A DNA stretch of 64,000 nt, taken from Codonopsis lanceolata. Lineage: Eukaryota > Streptophyta > Magnoliopsida > Asterales > Campanulaceae. A program made the position numbers and the translations under genes. Shown here piece after piece: positions 1 through 11,608 of this stretch. Under the pieces are notes generated by a model, which was not told the origin of the DNA, searched no databases, and saw only the letters and a program-made list of their open reading frames with translations. Numbering within the stretch: position 1 is the first letter of the stretch; each line of letters begins with the position of its first letter. The DNA lies in NCBI GenBank assembly GCA_013146195.2, contig CM028384.1:75364728-75428727 (forward strand). The letters run 5' to 3'.

Positions 1-1178
1 TTCCAACAAGGATCATTTTTTATTCTTTGGTAGTATTGGGTGGCAATCCATTTTGCTGTCAGTTGTCTGCTTCTCACAACTTTACTACACATATGTTTTG
101 GGTGAAATGTACTAATCCTAAAAGTCTTCATTCCCTTGCCTTCACTTGCCCAAATCCTCCAAGGGCATACATTGGAATTCACACAAATTACACAAACCCT
201 CTTTTTTTCATTCTTCAGAAACTTGAAATCAAAACCCTTTTCAATTGCATATGTAGTAACTGCCTCTTTAAACTCTTTTGCATTTCTGAATTCCAGCCCT
301 ACTGTGAATGTTATATCCTTTGGAGCAATATTTGGATTAAATGATCCATATTTTTTCTTCTTCTTTTTCTTACTCCTTTTACCATTTTCCTCTCCTTCAC
401 TCTCTCGCACTAAGTTCGAATCAAGATCATCCATAAATTGCTTCTCAATTGCATCCATTTCTGTCGATGGGTCATATCGGGTTATCATCACTGTTTTTCG
501 AGATTCTCGCATTCTTTCTTGATTTACTTTGATCATGATCACTATCCTCCTCATCATCATAATCACTATATTCACAATCTACTTCTTCTTCACTTTCAAT
601 AATATACGTCTCATCATCACTACTATCATCACTATAACCATATCTCTTCTCTCCCTCATCATCATTAGCTTCACAACTTGCATCTCCCTCATCATTATTA
701 GCTTCACAATCTTCCTCTCCCTCGGCATCATTAGCTTCACAATTTTCCTCTCCTCAAAGGCATCATTACCTCACATCTCTCATCTCCCTCATCATCGGCC
801 CCTACTTTCTAGTGTACCAATTACGCAATCAACTACATCGGGCTTATCTATATCATGTTCAACATACATATCTATATCTATGAAACCAGTATCTAAATCA
901 CAGACACCAGACTTATCAGCTACATCACACATTATGTTCACTTCTGCATCACTATACATCCTCCTAAGTCCAGTATCTAAATCCTTTCCTGGAATCACAT
1001 ACCAAATACACTTAACATTCTTATAATTACATAATTCTTCAACCGCACTCTTTAAGCAAACAAAAGAGATATAATTGTCAACTTCATTAATAACCTCAAC
1101 ACTATCCCTCGTGTATTTCAAAGACATCATCTTTCACAAATCCACCCCATGGTGCACATGTAAATTTAAGATACCCAT
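1..1178 (-). pseudogene. MULE transposase, N-terminal part (copy A)
   Basis: The start codon on the minus strand is at 1176-1178, equivalent to the start at 5800 in copy B, just after a splice-acceptor-like tract. The reading frame covers the plant MuDR N-terminal domain, a long acidic Asp/Glu-rich linker, a Lys-rich stretch and the start of the second conserved domain (VGLEFRNAKEFKEAV). The frame is broken many times; the longest intact piece is 792-1130. Copy A has one more T than copy B in a homopolymer near 205-215, which keeps the frame open through the Cys-containing region that is frameshifted in B. The C-terminus lies beyond the window start. Several breaks coincide with CAG/CTG changes and may be base-calling errors. 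Confidence 0.8.
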
Positions 1179-1854
1179 TTCGCAAACAAATGGTATATAT
1201 ACGTTAGAGAAATAGCTTGTAGACATCATCAATCAATGTTAACAATTTTTGTCCCCATTGCCCCACTATACCTCTCACACATTACCTCTTTATAAACTTA
1301 CCCTCATCTCCATGCTACACTACTACACATGCACATCAAGTGGTCCTAATAGAATATAAATAGGTAAGCATAAACAATAAGAAGGGTCTACTTTTTGTCC
1401 CCAAGTATGACTTTACGGACATATCACATTGGCGAGTGACCACTTTCAATAACAAGATGACCATATCACATTAACATTAACAGGGGAGACCATATATTTA
1501 GATAACAACAAAATATAGTGACATCGGGACATCCAACAAAACCAATAAATATGACCTAAAGTTCTATAAGATAACATATAGTATAAAAGCCCCAAAAAAA
1601 ATTTGCATTATAGGTCGCCCAATTAAATTACCAATTGACTTAAAACATAATTAGACATTGAAACAATAAAATGTAAGTTAAAAATCTAGTACAAATACCA
1701 TAAAAGCACAATCAAGCGAAAAGAACTAAGCTTGACACAAAAAATCGAAACAACTCATGTTGAAATCGAAGGAAACTTAGAAACTTTAATTCGTACCATA
1801 AAGCCATTAACAAGTTAAAATATTGTTGTAGATAAGCATAAACACTAATTAATT
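1..1854 (-). mobile_element. MULE copy A, truncated by window edge and N gap
   Basis: Nearly identical to 4622-6482 (copy B) and 58470-60333 (copy C). It holds the N-terminal half of the transposase and the 5' non-coding part, and stops at the gap just before the sequence that leads to the TIR in the other copies. Many differences from copy B fall at CAG/CTG sites. Confidence 0.85.
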
Positions 1855-1954
1855 NNNNNNNNNNNNNNNNNNNNNNNNNNNNNNNNNNNNNNNNNNNNNN
1901 NNNNNNNNNNNNNNNNNNNNNNNNNNNNNNNNNNNNNNNNNNNNNNNNNNNNNN
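1855..1954. other. Assembly gap (100 N)
   Basis: Exactly 100 N, the usual placeholder for a gap of unknown size. The left flank is MULE transposase 5' sequence; the right flank matches the GRF side of a MULE (about 46455 onward). The gap therefore probably hides the TIRs of two adjoining MULE copies or a collapsed repeat. Confidence 0.95.
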
Positions 1955-2456
1955 AAAAATGTTTGTTACATGGTTGTTGAATTTGAGCAATTGGTTGGTT
2001 AGATGAATTTTTTTACAATTAGTAGCACAATAAATGCAGTTTTATGGTTTGTTGATGAATTGGTTTGCAATTGGAGATACATATTCATAACACAAGTCAT
2101 AGCACAATTTACCCAACATGTCCAAAATCATAACACAATTAAGTTACATGCCCAAAAGCACAAGTTTACATGTTCAATTTGCCCACATGTCCAAAATCAT
2201 AACACAATGGTAAAAGGTTTGAGAACATTTACATTCCCAAATCATAACACAATTGAACACAATTTACCCAAGTCCAGCACAAGTTTACATGTTCAAGCAT
2301 ACATGTTCTATCTTTGTCCAAAATTACATCACTTAACAACCTATCACTTTTCCGATGTCAAATTTTTGTCGATTATGTCTTCCCCTCCAAGCAAAAGGTG
2401 TATCACTACTCCTTGGTGACCTACGGTATACATATTCTTTGGTAAATTGGCTAGTT

Positions 2457-5400
2457 GATGTAGGCTGGACTTTGTTTCATATCCATATGAGGTAGTGAAT
2501 TGAGTTGGTGGACTGGTTGTCTTGGTCCTTGAAGCTGGAGGGCTTGGCTTGGTCCTTGGTGGAGGCTCTTGTCTTGGTCTGGTGGTTGTCCAAATTCACG
2601 GCCTTGGATGCCCAGGGGCCTACAAATAAACACAAGAAACAAAAATAAGTTGCATGTACATTATTTAAGCATGGGGACCAATTTAGACAACCAAGTAACC
2701 AACATACCTTATAAAATGTATCTCAGTGGTGTGACATAAATTCCACAAAATGCATGGGTTGGTTACAACGGTATGCTCCTTCTAGGCCTTCCTCTCTTTC
2801 TCTTCTCACCTTGGTGCCGAGTTTCTTCCTACCATCATTTCTTTGCTTAGTATAAACTCTCTCAACAACTGAGTCTTTCCTTTTTCCTTGGGTGTCCTTT
2901 TTTTCCTTGATGTAGCACCAACCTAAAAAGAAAAGTAATTAGTATTTGTTTATCGGTTGTAAAATAATACACATAAATACTACCTTAGTTGTAGCGTATC
3001 GGTACTTCTTTATCAATTGCATCTGCTTGCAAGTAGCACCAACCTTAAACCAATTGGATAGAAAGATGTTATGCAACGGTAAAGTACTACCTTTAAATGT
3101 TAAAAAATACTAACTTTAAAGTAAAGTATTACCTTGCATCCTTTCTTATTATGACCAAGTTGATTGCAAACACTACATGAAATATCTTGTCCTTGCCTAC
3201 TACGTTTACGTACCCACGGCTTGCTTAGGTTGTTCTCATCGGTCCCTTCACTCTTTTTTCTTAGGTCTCTCCACGGCATTGGCTTGGACATAGGAGGCTT
3301 CAAAGGGTCATTTGTAGACTTTGCCCAATTGTTTTCACACGAGATTGGTGAATACTCCAAGCATATGTCTTCAAAAATTCCTCCTTCTTATAACGATTAG
3401 GAACATACTCATCTACATTCTTCCCAATACTAAGCGACCCAGCAATGGCATGGCAACATGGAATTCCACTCAAATCCCATTCCCTACAAGCTGCATGTTC
3501 TTTTGGCTATGTCAACTATGTATCCCCATTTCATGTAGTCAACACGAAACTTGTTATCTCCATTATAGGTTGCAGTCCACAATCTACATTCGCGGTGTTT
3601 GCTTCTATTCTCTTTCTAATCCTAGGACATATGACATCCCAATGATTGGAAATCCATTCTCTTCTTTTTGTGCGGCCTAGTCATTGTGGTCATTCTTAAA
3701 TGTTCCAACAAGTAAATCGGGCTTACACCTAGCATCGATAGCTCCCATTAAACCCCTCAGACATATTATTTTCACAACTATCACAAAAACTAAATGTTTC
3801 AAAGAAAGCCTTAGACCACTTATTTGGATTTCTTTTCATCAGATCATTATATGCTTCTTCATCTAACTCCTTTAATCTCTGACAATTATTGTTATACATG
3901 TCCATGTTAGTGGACCTGGCAATTGCCCAAAAAAAAACCTTGTATTCTGCCCCTCTGAATTGTTTTGCCCAATTAGCATGCACATGCCTAGCACATGCCC
4001 TATGTTCACACCAAGGCAGCATCTCTGACATAGATATGACAAGTCCCTGTGTTCAAATCACAAATTTTAAAATTTTTTAAACAAAATTTAACACATGTTA
4101 TATAATATAAAAGACATGATATATACCGTTTGTTGATCTGAAATAATGGTCCAACCCCTTCCATCCTCCATTTGTAAGTCCTTGATAAGATGAGAAAGAA
4201 ACCAGGTCCATGATCTTTTGTTTTCCACTTGTACAATACCCGAACAGCTGAAACATTTGATTGTTAGCATCCCTTCCCATAGCAATGAGTAACTCTCCTT
4301 TCATACACCCTTTGAGAAAACACCCATCCAAACCTAGTACCTTCCTACAACCAGCTAATAATCCTTTTTTCAGGGCATCAAAACATACATAAAACATCTG
4401 AAAATATGGACCATATGCTGGGTTGTTCATAGCATAATACACTTCTACAGTGCTCCCTTCATTAGTCCTTCTCAACTCATCTCTGTATTCCCAAATCTTA
4501 CCATAGTGCTCTGTCATTGAACTAGCTGCAGCACCTAATGCTTTTCTCCTAGCCTTAGAGCAAGTTGTCATAGACACATCCAATTTATATTTTGCACTTA
4601 TCTCAGCCTTCATATCTTTGATCTTCCAACAAGGATCATTTTTTATTCTTTGGTAGTATTGGGTGGCAATCCATTTTGCTGTCAGTTGTCTGCTTCTCAC
4701 AACTTTACTACACATATGTTTTGGGTGAAATGTACTAATCCTAAAAGTCTTCATTCCCTTGCCTTCACTTACCCAAATCCTCCAAGGGCATACATTGGAA
4801 TTCACACAAATTACACAAACCCTCTTTTTTCATTCTTCAGAAACTTGAAATCAAAACCCTTTTCAATTGCATATGTAGTAACTGCCTCTTTAAACTCTTT
4901 TGCATTTCTGAATTCCAGCCCTACTGTGAATGTTATATCCTTTGGAGCAATATTTGGATTAAATGATCCATATTTTTTCTTCTTCTTTTTCTTACTCCTT
5001 TTATCATTTTCCTCTCCTTCACTCTCTGCACTAAGTTCTGAATCAGTATCATCCATAAATTGCTTCTCAATTGCATCCATTTCCTGTTGGGTCAGATCTG
5101 GGTTATCATCAGCTGTTTTCTGAGATTCTGCATTCTTTCTTGATTTACTTTGATCATGATCACTATCCTCCTCCTCATCATAATCACTATATTCACAATC
5201 TACTTCTTCTTCACTTTCAATAATATACGTCTCATCATCACTACTATCATCACTATAACCATATCTCTTCTCTCCCTCATCATCATTAGCTTCACAACTT
5301 GCATCTCCCTCATCATTATTAGCTTCACAATCTTCCTCTCCCTCAGCATCATTAGCTTCACAATTTTCCTCTCCCTCAGCATCATTACCCTCACATCTCT

Positions 5401-5800
5401 CATCTCCCTCATCATCAGCCCTACTTTCTAGTGTATCAATTACGCAATCAACTACATCAGGCTTATCTATATCATGTTCAACATACATATCTATATCTAT
5501 GAAACCAGTATCTAAATCACAGACACCAGACTTATCAGCTACATCACACATTATGTTCACTTCTGCATCACTATACATCCTCCTAAGTCCAGTATCTAAA
5601 TCCTTTCCTGGAATCACATACCAAATACACTTAACATTCTTATAATTACATAATTCTTCAACCGCACTCTTTAAGCAAACAAAAGAGATATAATCTGTGT
5701 CAACTTCATTAATAACCTCAACACTATCCCCTGTGTATTTCAGCACATCATCTTTCACAAATCCACCCCCATGGTGCACATGTAAATTTAAGATACCCAT
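2457..5800 (-). pseudogene. MULE (MuDR-type) transposase, copy B
   Basis: This is the DDE transposase of a Mutator-like element. Order on the minus strand: N-terminal plant MuDR domain from 5800; acidic linker and a Lys run; a second conserved domain ending near 4811; a Cys/His-rich DNA-binding region (4600-4800); the DDE core with GLDGCFLKG near 4330 and WTIISDQQ near 4130; an intron-like break at 4030-4130; the block with CEHRACARHVHANW near 4000; a SWIM-type CxCx(n)CxH region, degraded, near 3480-3530; a CCHC zinc knuckle (CSVCNQLGHNKKGC) at 3130-3180; and a Gln/Pro-rich tail (2457-2640). An upstream non-coding exon is likely, since a cag acceptor precedes the ATG by one base. The frame is broken at 4811 by a homopolymer of one T fewer than in copy A, and at several CAG/CTG positions in 3200-3720 where copy C reads through. 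Confidence 0.85.
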
Positions 5801-6640
5801 TCTGCAAACAAATGGTATATACGTTAGAGAAATAGCCTAGGTGGTAGACATCATCAATTGTAAATAATGTTGGGGAACAATTTTTGTCCCCCACTATACC
5901 TCTCACACATTACCCTTTATAAACTTACCCCATCTCCATGCTACACTACTACACATGCACATCAAGTGGTCCTAATAGAATATAAATGGGTAAGCATAAA
6001 CAATAAGAAGGGGTCTACTTTTTGTCCCCCAAGTATGACTTTACAGACATATCACATTGGCAGAGTGACCACTTTCAATAACAAGATGACCATATCACAT
6101 TAACATTAACAGGGAGACCATATATTTAGATAACAACAAAATATAGTGACATCAGGACATCCAACAAAACCAATAAAATATGACCTAAAGTTCTATAAGA
6201 TAACATATAGTATAAAAGCCCCAAAAAAAATTTGCATTATAGGTCGCCCAATTCGTACCAATTGACTTCTAAAACATAATTAGACATTGAAACAATAAAA
6301 TGTAAGTTAAAAATCTAGTACAAATACCATAAAGCACAATCAAACTGAGAAAGAACTAAGCTTGACATAAAAATCAGAAACAACTCATGTTGAAATCGAA
6401 GGAAAACAGAAACTTTAATTCGTACCATAAAGCCATTAACAAGTTACAATATTGTTGTAGATAAGCATAAACACTAATTAATTGCGTACCTTTGTCTTCA
6501 ATGCCTACGATTCTTCAGAAGACGACTGGATCATGATCTCTGAAATTAGGGTTCGCGTAGTGTAGTGAGACGATGATTTGGGTGAAATGGTGTTAGCCCT
6601 TAATTAAACGACATTGTCCCTTTTAGTATACGTCCCACTA

Positions 6641-6733
6641 AACGTAAGGGTATATTTGGGTTTTCAAAAAGAGTCTAACGGTAAAAGTGACGGTAACCCC
6701 ATCAGGGGGTAATCTCTTAACAAAACCCTATAT
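6641..6733. repeat. MULE terminal inverted repeat, right end of copy B
   Basis: The reverse complement of this segment matches 45340-45432 over about 93 bp and matches 60493-60586 directly. The repeat contains a G/C-run core (ccccatcaggggg). Similarity between copies B and C continues outward past 6815, so the exact terminus cannot be set from copy comparison alone. Confidence 0.8.
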
Positions 6734-6865
6734 TAAGGACCAAATACATTACAAAAAAAATACAGGAACCAAACGCATATAATTGGTATAGTTCAGGGAC
6801 CAAAAGATTATTTAATTCTTTATAAAATGATAACTAAAACACATAAAAAAGAAAAAAACCCTAGG

Positions 6866-7157
6866 TATAAATACAACTTATCTAAAGCCTAACCTCAAAC
6901 ACTCTTTCTAAACATCGACTTTCACTACTCTCACTCTCTCGATCTCACGGCGGTCCCTCCATCCTTCATCTCTTACGCCCCGACCACCATCGTCCATCAT
7001 CGCTCGGCCGATCGCCGGTGGATCGATCACCGCGACGTTCCTCGTCCCTTTGATCGATTTCATCGCGCTTCGTGGATTTTACGGCTCGACAAAAGGGAAG
7101 GTGGATTTCGGCGTCGTCTTCGAGCTTCACTCTTCAATCTCGTTGTAGTCTTCAACG
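6866..7157 (+). promoter_or_regulatory. Promoter and 5' leader exon module, copy 1
   Basis: A TATA box (TATAAATA, 6866-6873) precedes a CT-rich and C-rich leader with no sustained reading frame. The leader ends in a splice donor (gtaagttttaa from 7158), followed by an AT-rich intron-like stretch. The same module recurs at 60719-61027, where the donor context reads aacag|gtaag rather than aacg|gtaag. Downstream here lies the CACTA transposase at 9322; downstream of the other copy lies an Fcf2 3' exon. Which gene it originally served is not clear. Confidence 0.6.
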
Positions 7158-7898
7158 GTAAGTTTTAAATTAAACCCTAATTTAGAATTGATACTTGTTG
7201 GGGAAATGCTATGAAATGGTGTATAATTGATAATATCGAAGAGGTCTTAGAGGAATCAAAAGGTAAAAGGTTTGTGAATAAGCATGTTGGTGGAATGATA
7301 GTTATGTAGCTTTAATTTTGGCTATTAACCATTGATCGTATATGCTTTTGTGTATATATTTCCTAGTTCATGAATTGCTTTTTTCTAATTACGTACCATT
7401 ATGATGTGCTTTGTTTGGCGGTTAAGAAACAAAGAGAAGAATTTAGAGTTTTCATGTTATTTATGGTTAATCTCAATTAATTTAGTCATTTAGGTATTTC
7501 AAGTTTCAATTTTAGGTACTTCGTTAACAAATATGCCTTGATTGATTCGTATGAACTGTGATATGTCTAAATTATTTTTAGTATTATACAAATATTATTG
7601 TTTTATTTAAATGATTTGTTGCTACTACATTCGTATGCTTTGATTGGTCAATTTTAGTCATTGGTCATTTATTTTTCCTTTCTGTTTTAGTAGTTTTTTT
7701 TCTAATTACATTACATTCTTATGGCGTGTTACTTGCACTCTATATTTTAACTATGATACTTGATCAAATTTGCCTTGATTGATTCGTGATCATTGTTTGT
7801 TAGTGTGGTTTGTTTTTTATAATGTTATCCCAGGAAACATGCATAGATCAAACTAATCTCTTAAGATTGTTGATTTTGAAGTTTATTTGTTTTTTTAG

Positions 7899-8180
7899 TT
7901 ACTCCCTTCATTTCCTAAATTATTGTCAATTTTTTAATTTTTAATTAAAAATTTTTAAAATAAAATTTTGACTTACATATATATTTTTTAAAATTGAACC
8001 TAGCTAACAAAAGAATAACTAAGTTATTTTTTGTATTTGTAAATAATTATACTCATTTTCTTAAATAATTGTATTCTTTTTTAAAAAATTAATTTTATTT
8101 ATCTATACTTTTTTCACTTACTTAAAATATCTATTCTTTTATAATTTGATAATTGCCAAAATCCTAACAAAGGAAGTACT
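7899..8180. mobile_element. Stowaway-like MITE, degenerate
   Basis: It begins actcccttcatttcctaaat and ends with the imperfect reverse complement (aatcctaacaaaggaagta). About 280 bp, very AT-rich and without coding capacity. A second copy lies at 61771-62052 inside the same duplicated module. Confidence 0.6.
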
Positions 8181-9321
8181 TGCCTAATCATTGCCAACTC
8201 ATTAATGAACTGTTGTAAACTAGATTGCCCACATCAATATCATAAAGAAAATGAAGGATTTTGATGAAACTACTAATTAATTAAGGAAAATCATATTGAC
8301 CAAATTTAGTACTAGTCAGTTCAGAATGACCTGGAGTAATTGTTATGGCAACATTATATCTGTAATCCTCAATAAATCCAGGGACCCAAGCATACAGATT
8401 TACAAAAAGAAATCCTAATTCTACTTGAAAAAAGACTCCAAAACTTGGAGTAAAAGAAACCCTATCCTAGTTATTGAATCCCTAACTAATTAGGAAGGAA
8501 ATAAAGCTAAATACATAAATAAAACTAAAACTAAAAACCCCTTAAAATACAAAAAGCGGGAAGTCTATTATACTAATTTAATAGTAACCATAATTGGTCT
8601 TGCAACCAAATTGGTCTTTGATAACAGTTCAGTTCTTAGTTAGTGTACTACAAATACCCATTTTCATTTTCTGGTTGTTTAGATCATTGAAACAACTGGA
8701 AGTCTATTATACTAATTTAATTTTGAGGAGTTTTTTTTTATTTGGTTTGATGTTATTTACTTATGGAAGCTTTTATTAGTATTAGTGTACACCACTTTTA
8801 AATAAACTTCAAAGCTTAGAAACCCGTTCAAGAATCTTTAGTGGGTGTTGCCGTTGATCATGTACTTTTTGTTCATATTCCGGTCAACATATACTATAGA
8901 TTCTTGAATTGTCCGTTTGGACAGTTTTGAAATGCATGGTTTGTGTACTTTAAAACATTATTGTCTTCTATAAATGTTAATGTATTTGATATTTGATCTA
9001 TTTTGGTTGTATCTTCCATTGTTCTCCGGGTGTATACTAGATGTGGGTTGTAATGACCCTATCTATGTCGTGCATTTGGAGAGCCACGGGGAAGTGCTGC
9101 CGAAATTGGAGCAGGTATCATGCATTACCATATGGACAATAGTGGGATTAAAGTACACACGACTGTGGGTTTCAGAATGGGATAGAAGCCTGACCGTAAA
9201 CCAATTACTTGCCAATTATATACTTCAAATTAATCCGTTTGTAATGTGTCATCCATCTATTAAATTAAGTATGTTAGGATACAATTGGTGAGTGTTTAAT
9301 ATAGATGTAAATGCAGGAGTT
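8181..9321 (+). other. Non-coding stretch upstream of the CACTA transposase
   Basis: I see no recognisable gene. Homology to the 60-62 kb copy stops at about 8297. The last part is intron-like: a T-rich tract with atgcag at 9311-9316 sits just before the transposase start at 9322, so it is probably the 5' UTR intron or leader of that gene. No CACTA terminal repeat was found. Confidence 0.4.
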
Positions 9322-11608
9322 ATGTCTAATAATGATCGTAGTTGGATGGATAATCGGAGGTTGCCAAATCGAAGTGGCATTACGGATGAGTTCAGAAGAG
9401 GTTTGAAGGAGTTTATTGAATTTGCTAAAGCGAATCCTAGATATATGGATGGTGACAAAATTAGGTGTCCATGCGCCAAGTGTCATAATCGGATATTCCA
9501 TAACACGTTCACTACTGAGAAACACCTTCTGCAGTTTGGGTTTGAACGTGGGTACAAACGATGGATAGCTCATGGTGAGCAAATCATAGTGCATAGAAAT
9601 GTTATCGATCCCCAACCCCAAATAAATCGTGTTCCTCCAACAGAACCTGAACCTGAACCTATGAATGTTGATGATGAACCAATTCTGGGTATGGATGATA
9701 TGGTTAGGGATGCAGCATGTCCTGAATTTGACTGGTCATAGAACCCTGAGCAAGAACCCACTCTTGCCGCCAAGAAGTTCATTAATGTTATGGACGCTGC
9801 TAAGGAGAAGATTTATCCAGGTTCTGAGATTACCGTACTCGACGCTGTGGCTGAGCTCCTAAACATTAAGTCTGATTACAATATTAGCCAGTCAGCTTAT
9901 AACCGTATCATGAAAGCAATTAAACGTTTGTTGCCGAAGGGGAATAATATGGTTACAAACTTTTATGAGACGAAGAAGTTGGTCGGGCGATTGGACTTTA
10001 AATGCGAGAAGATTGATGCATGTAAGAATGATTGCATGCTTTTTTACAAGGAAAATTCAGAAAAGACGGAGTGTTTTGTTTGCGGACATAGTAGATATAA
10101 GCCGAAGCGAAGGGGTAGTTAAAAACATAAGCAAAATGTGCCTTTTAAACAGTTGCGTTACATGCCGTTGATTCCGAGATTGCAACGCCTCTACGCGTCT
10201 AAAGCTACTTCAGAAGCTATGCGTTCGCACAAGGAAAGTCCGCGTGAAGAAGGCTTGTTGACTCATCCTTCTGATGGGGAAGCATGGAAACACTTTGATC
10301 ATACCTATCCTGACTTTGCTGTCGAAGTTAGAAATATAAGGTTATGCATCTGCTCCGATGGTTTTAATCAGTTTGGGCCTGGGGCAAAATCTTACTCGTG
10401 TTGGCCAGTTATAGCCACTGTTTACAATCTTCCCCCGTGGATGTGTATGAGTGATCCGTACATGTTCTTGTCATTATTCATCCCTGGACCAACCAGTCCC
10501 GGTAGGAACATTGATGTTTATCTTCAACCTTTGATCGACGAGTTGAAAAAGCTTTGGGATGATGGGGTTGAAACATGGGATGCTTTCAAAAATGAGAATT
10601 TCAACCTGAAGGCAGCGTTGATGTGGACGGTGAATGACTTCCCTGCATATGGGATGTTATCAGGTTGGAGCACGCACGGGAAATTGGCTTGTCCGTATTG
10701 TATGGGTGACACAAAGTCTTTCACACTCAAGAATTCTCGAAAACCGTGTTGGTTCGATTGTCATAGACAATTTCTCCCAATGGACCACCCATTTAGAACT
10801 CAAAAGAATGCTTTTAGGAAGAATACGGAGGAGCATGATGAGCCGCCTCTTCGTTTGAGCGGTGTAGATGTATACAGAAGTGTTTCAAGACTGCCCGTTT
10901 CTAGATGGGGGAAAAAGTTTTCAAAGGAAAGAGCACAAGGGTTTGGAACTTCCCATAATTGGACTAAGAGGAGTATTTTATGGGACCTGCCGTACTGGAA
11001 AACAAATCTGATTCGACATAACCTTGATGTCATGCATATTGAGAAGAATGTGTTTGACAATATTTTTAATACGTTGATGGATTACAAGGGGACAACTAAA
11101 GATACAGTCAAAGGTCGATTGGACCTTAAGGAAATCTGTCGTCGACCTACCTTAGAGTTGGTCGAGGTTAATGGTAAAATTGTGAAACCAATGGCTGCAT
11201 ACGTGCTTACCAAGGAAAACAAACTAAGTGTTTTGAAATGGCTCAAGAGTTTGAGGCTACCAGATGGTTATGCATCGAACATTGGTAACTGTGTCAATGT
11301 AGAAGAGGGGAAGATTCAGGGTTTAAAGAGTCACGATTGTCATGTGATGTTGAATAGGCTACTTCCGATTGCTCTCAAAGACCTTGTGCCTGACAATATA
11401 TGGGTGGCCTTAACAGAGCTAAGTGAGTCTTTCAGAGCGTTATCATCTATTACACTACGAGTTGCTGACATGAAAAATCTTGAAGAGAGCATTGTAGTGA
11501 CTTTGTGCAAACTTGAGAAGATATTTCCTCCTTCGTTCTTCGATTCTATGGAACATTTGCCGGTCCACTTGGCATATGAAGCTAGAGTTGGTGGTCCAGT
11601 TCAATATA
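9322..11608 (+). pseudogene. CACTA (En/Spm) TNP2-type transposase, C-truncated
   Basis: One reading frame runs from 9322 to about 11608 and is interrupted only by TAG at 9739-9741 and TAA at 10120-10122. The N-terminus is the transposase-associated zinc-binding domain (DRSWMDNRR, then CPCAKC). It is followed by the TNP2 domain with SDGFNQFGPGAKSYSCWPV near 10360, LPPWMCM near 10430, SGWSTHGKLACPYC near 10660 and HNLDVMHIEKNV near 11020. The frame stops matching the family after HLAYEARVGGPVQY, just before where a conserved WMYPFERYL-type motif is expected; beyond this point the sequence is the gypsy gag in the opposite orientation. Both stops can be made by a single C to T change from a sense codon (CAG, CAA or CGA), as expected of methylated, decaying transposon DNA. 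I chose the start because it directly follows a splice-acceptor-like cag. Confidence 0.88.

Larger units (their letters stand above)
1955..6815 (-). mobile_element. MULE copy B, autonomous-type, left end lost in gap
   Basis: The right end carries the terminal inverted repeat (6641-6733, probably running to about 6815). The transposase lies on the minus strand. The left part, 1955-2490, matches 46455-47190, which is the region downstream of the GRF-finger ORF in copy C; the matching TIR is not visible because of the gap. Relative to copy C this copy keeps about 350 bp (2498-2850) at the transposase C-terminus and has no CACTA insertion. Confidence 0.8.

Noticed and set aside
529..1026. Hydrophobic Ile/Leu-rich ORF on the plus strand (also 5150 and 58994)
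   Set aside because: It is the antisense of the acidic Asp/Glu repeat region of the MULE transposase; the hydrophobic look comes from reading GAT/GAA runs backwards.
1955..2419. Plus-strand ORF next to gap 1
   Set aside because: Low-complexity sequence that matches the MULE minisatellite flank; no conserved domain.
9274..9782. Minus-strand ORFs over the CACTA transposase
   Set aside because: Shadows of the TNP2 frame; no family resemblance.
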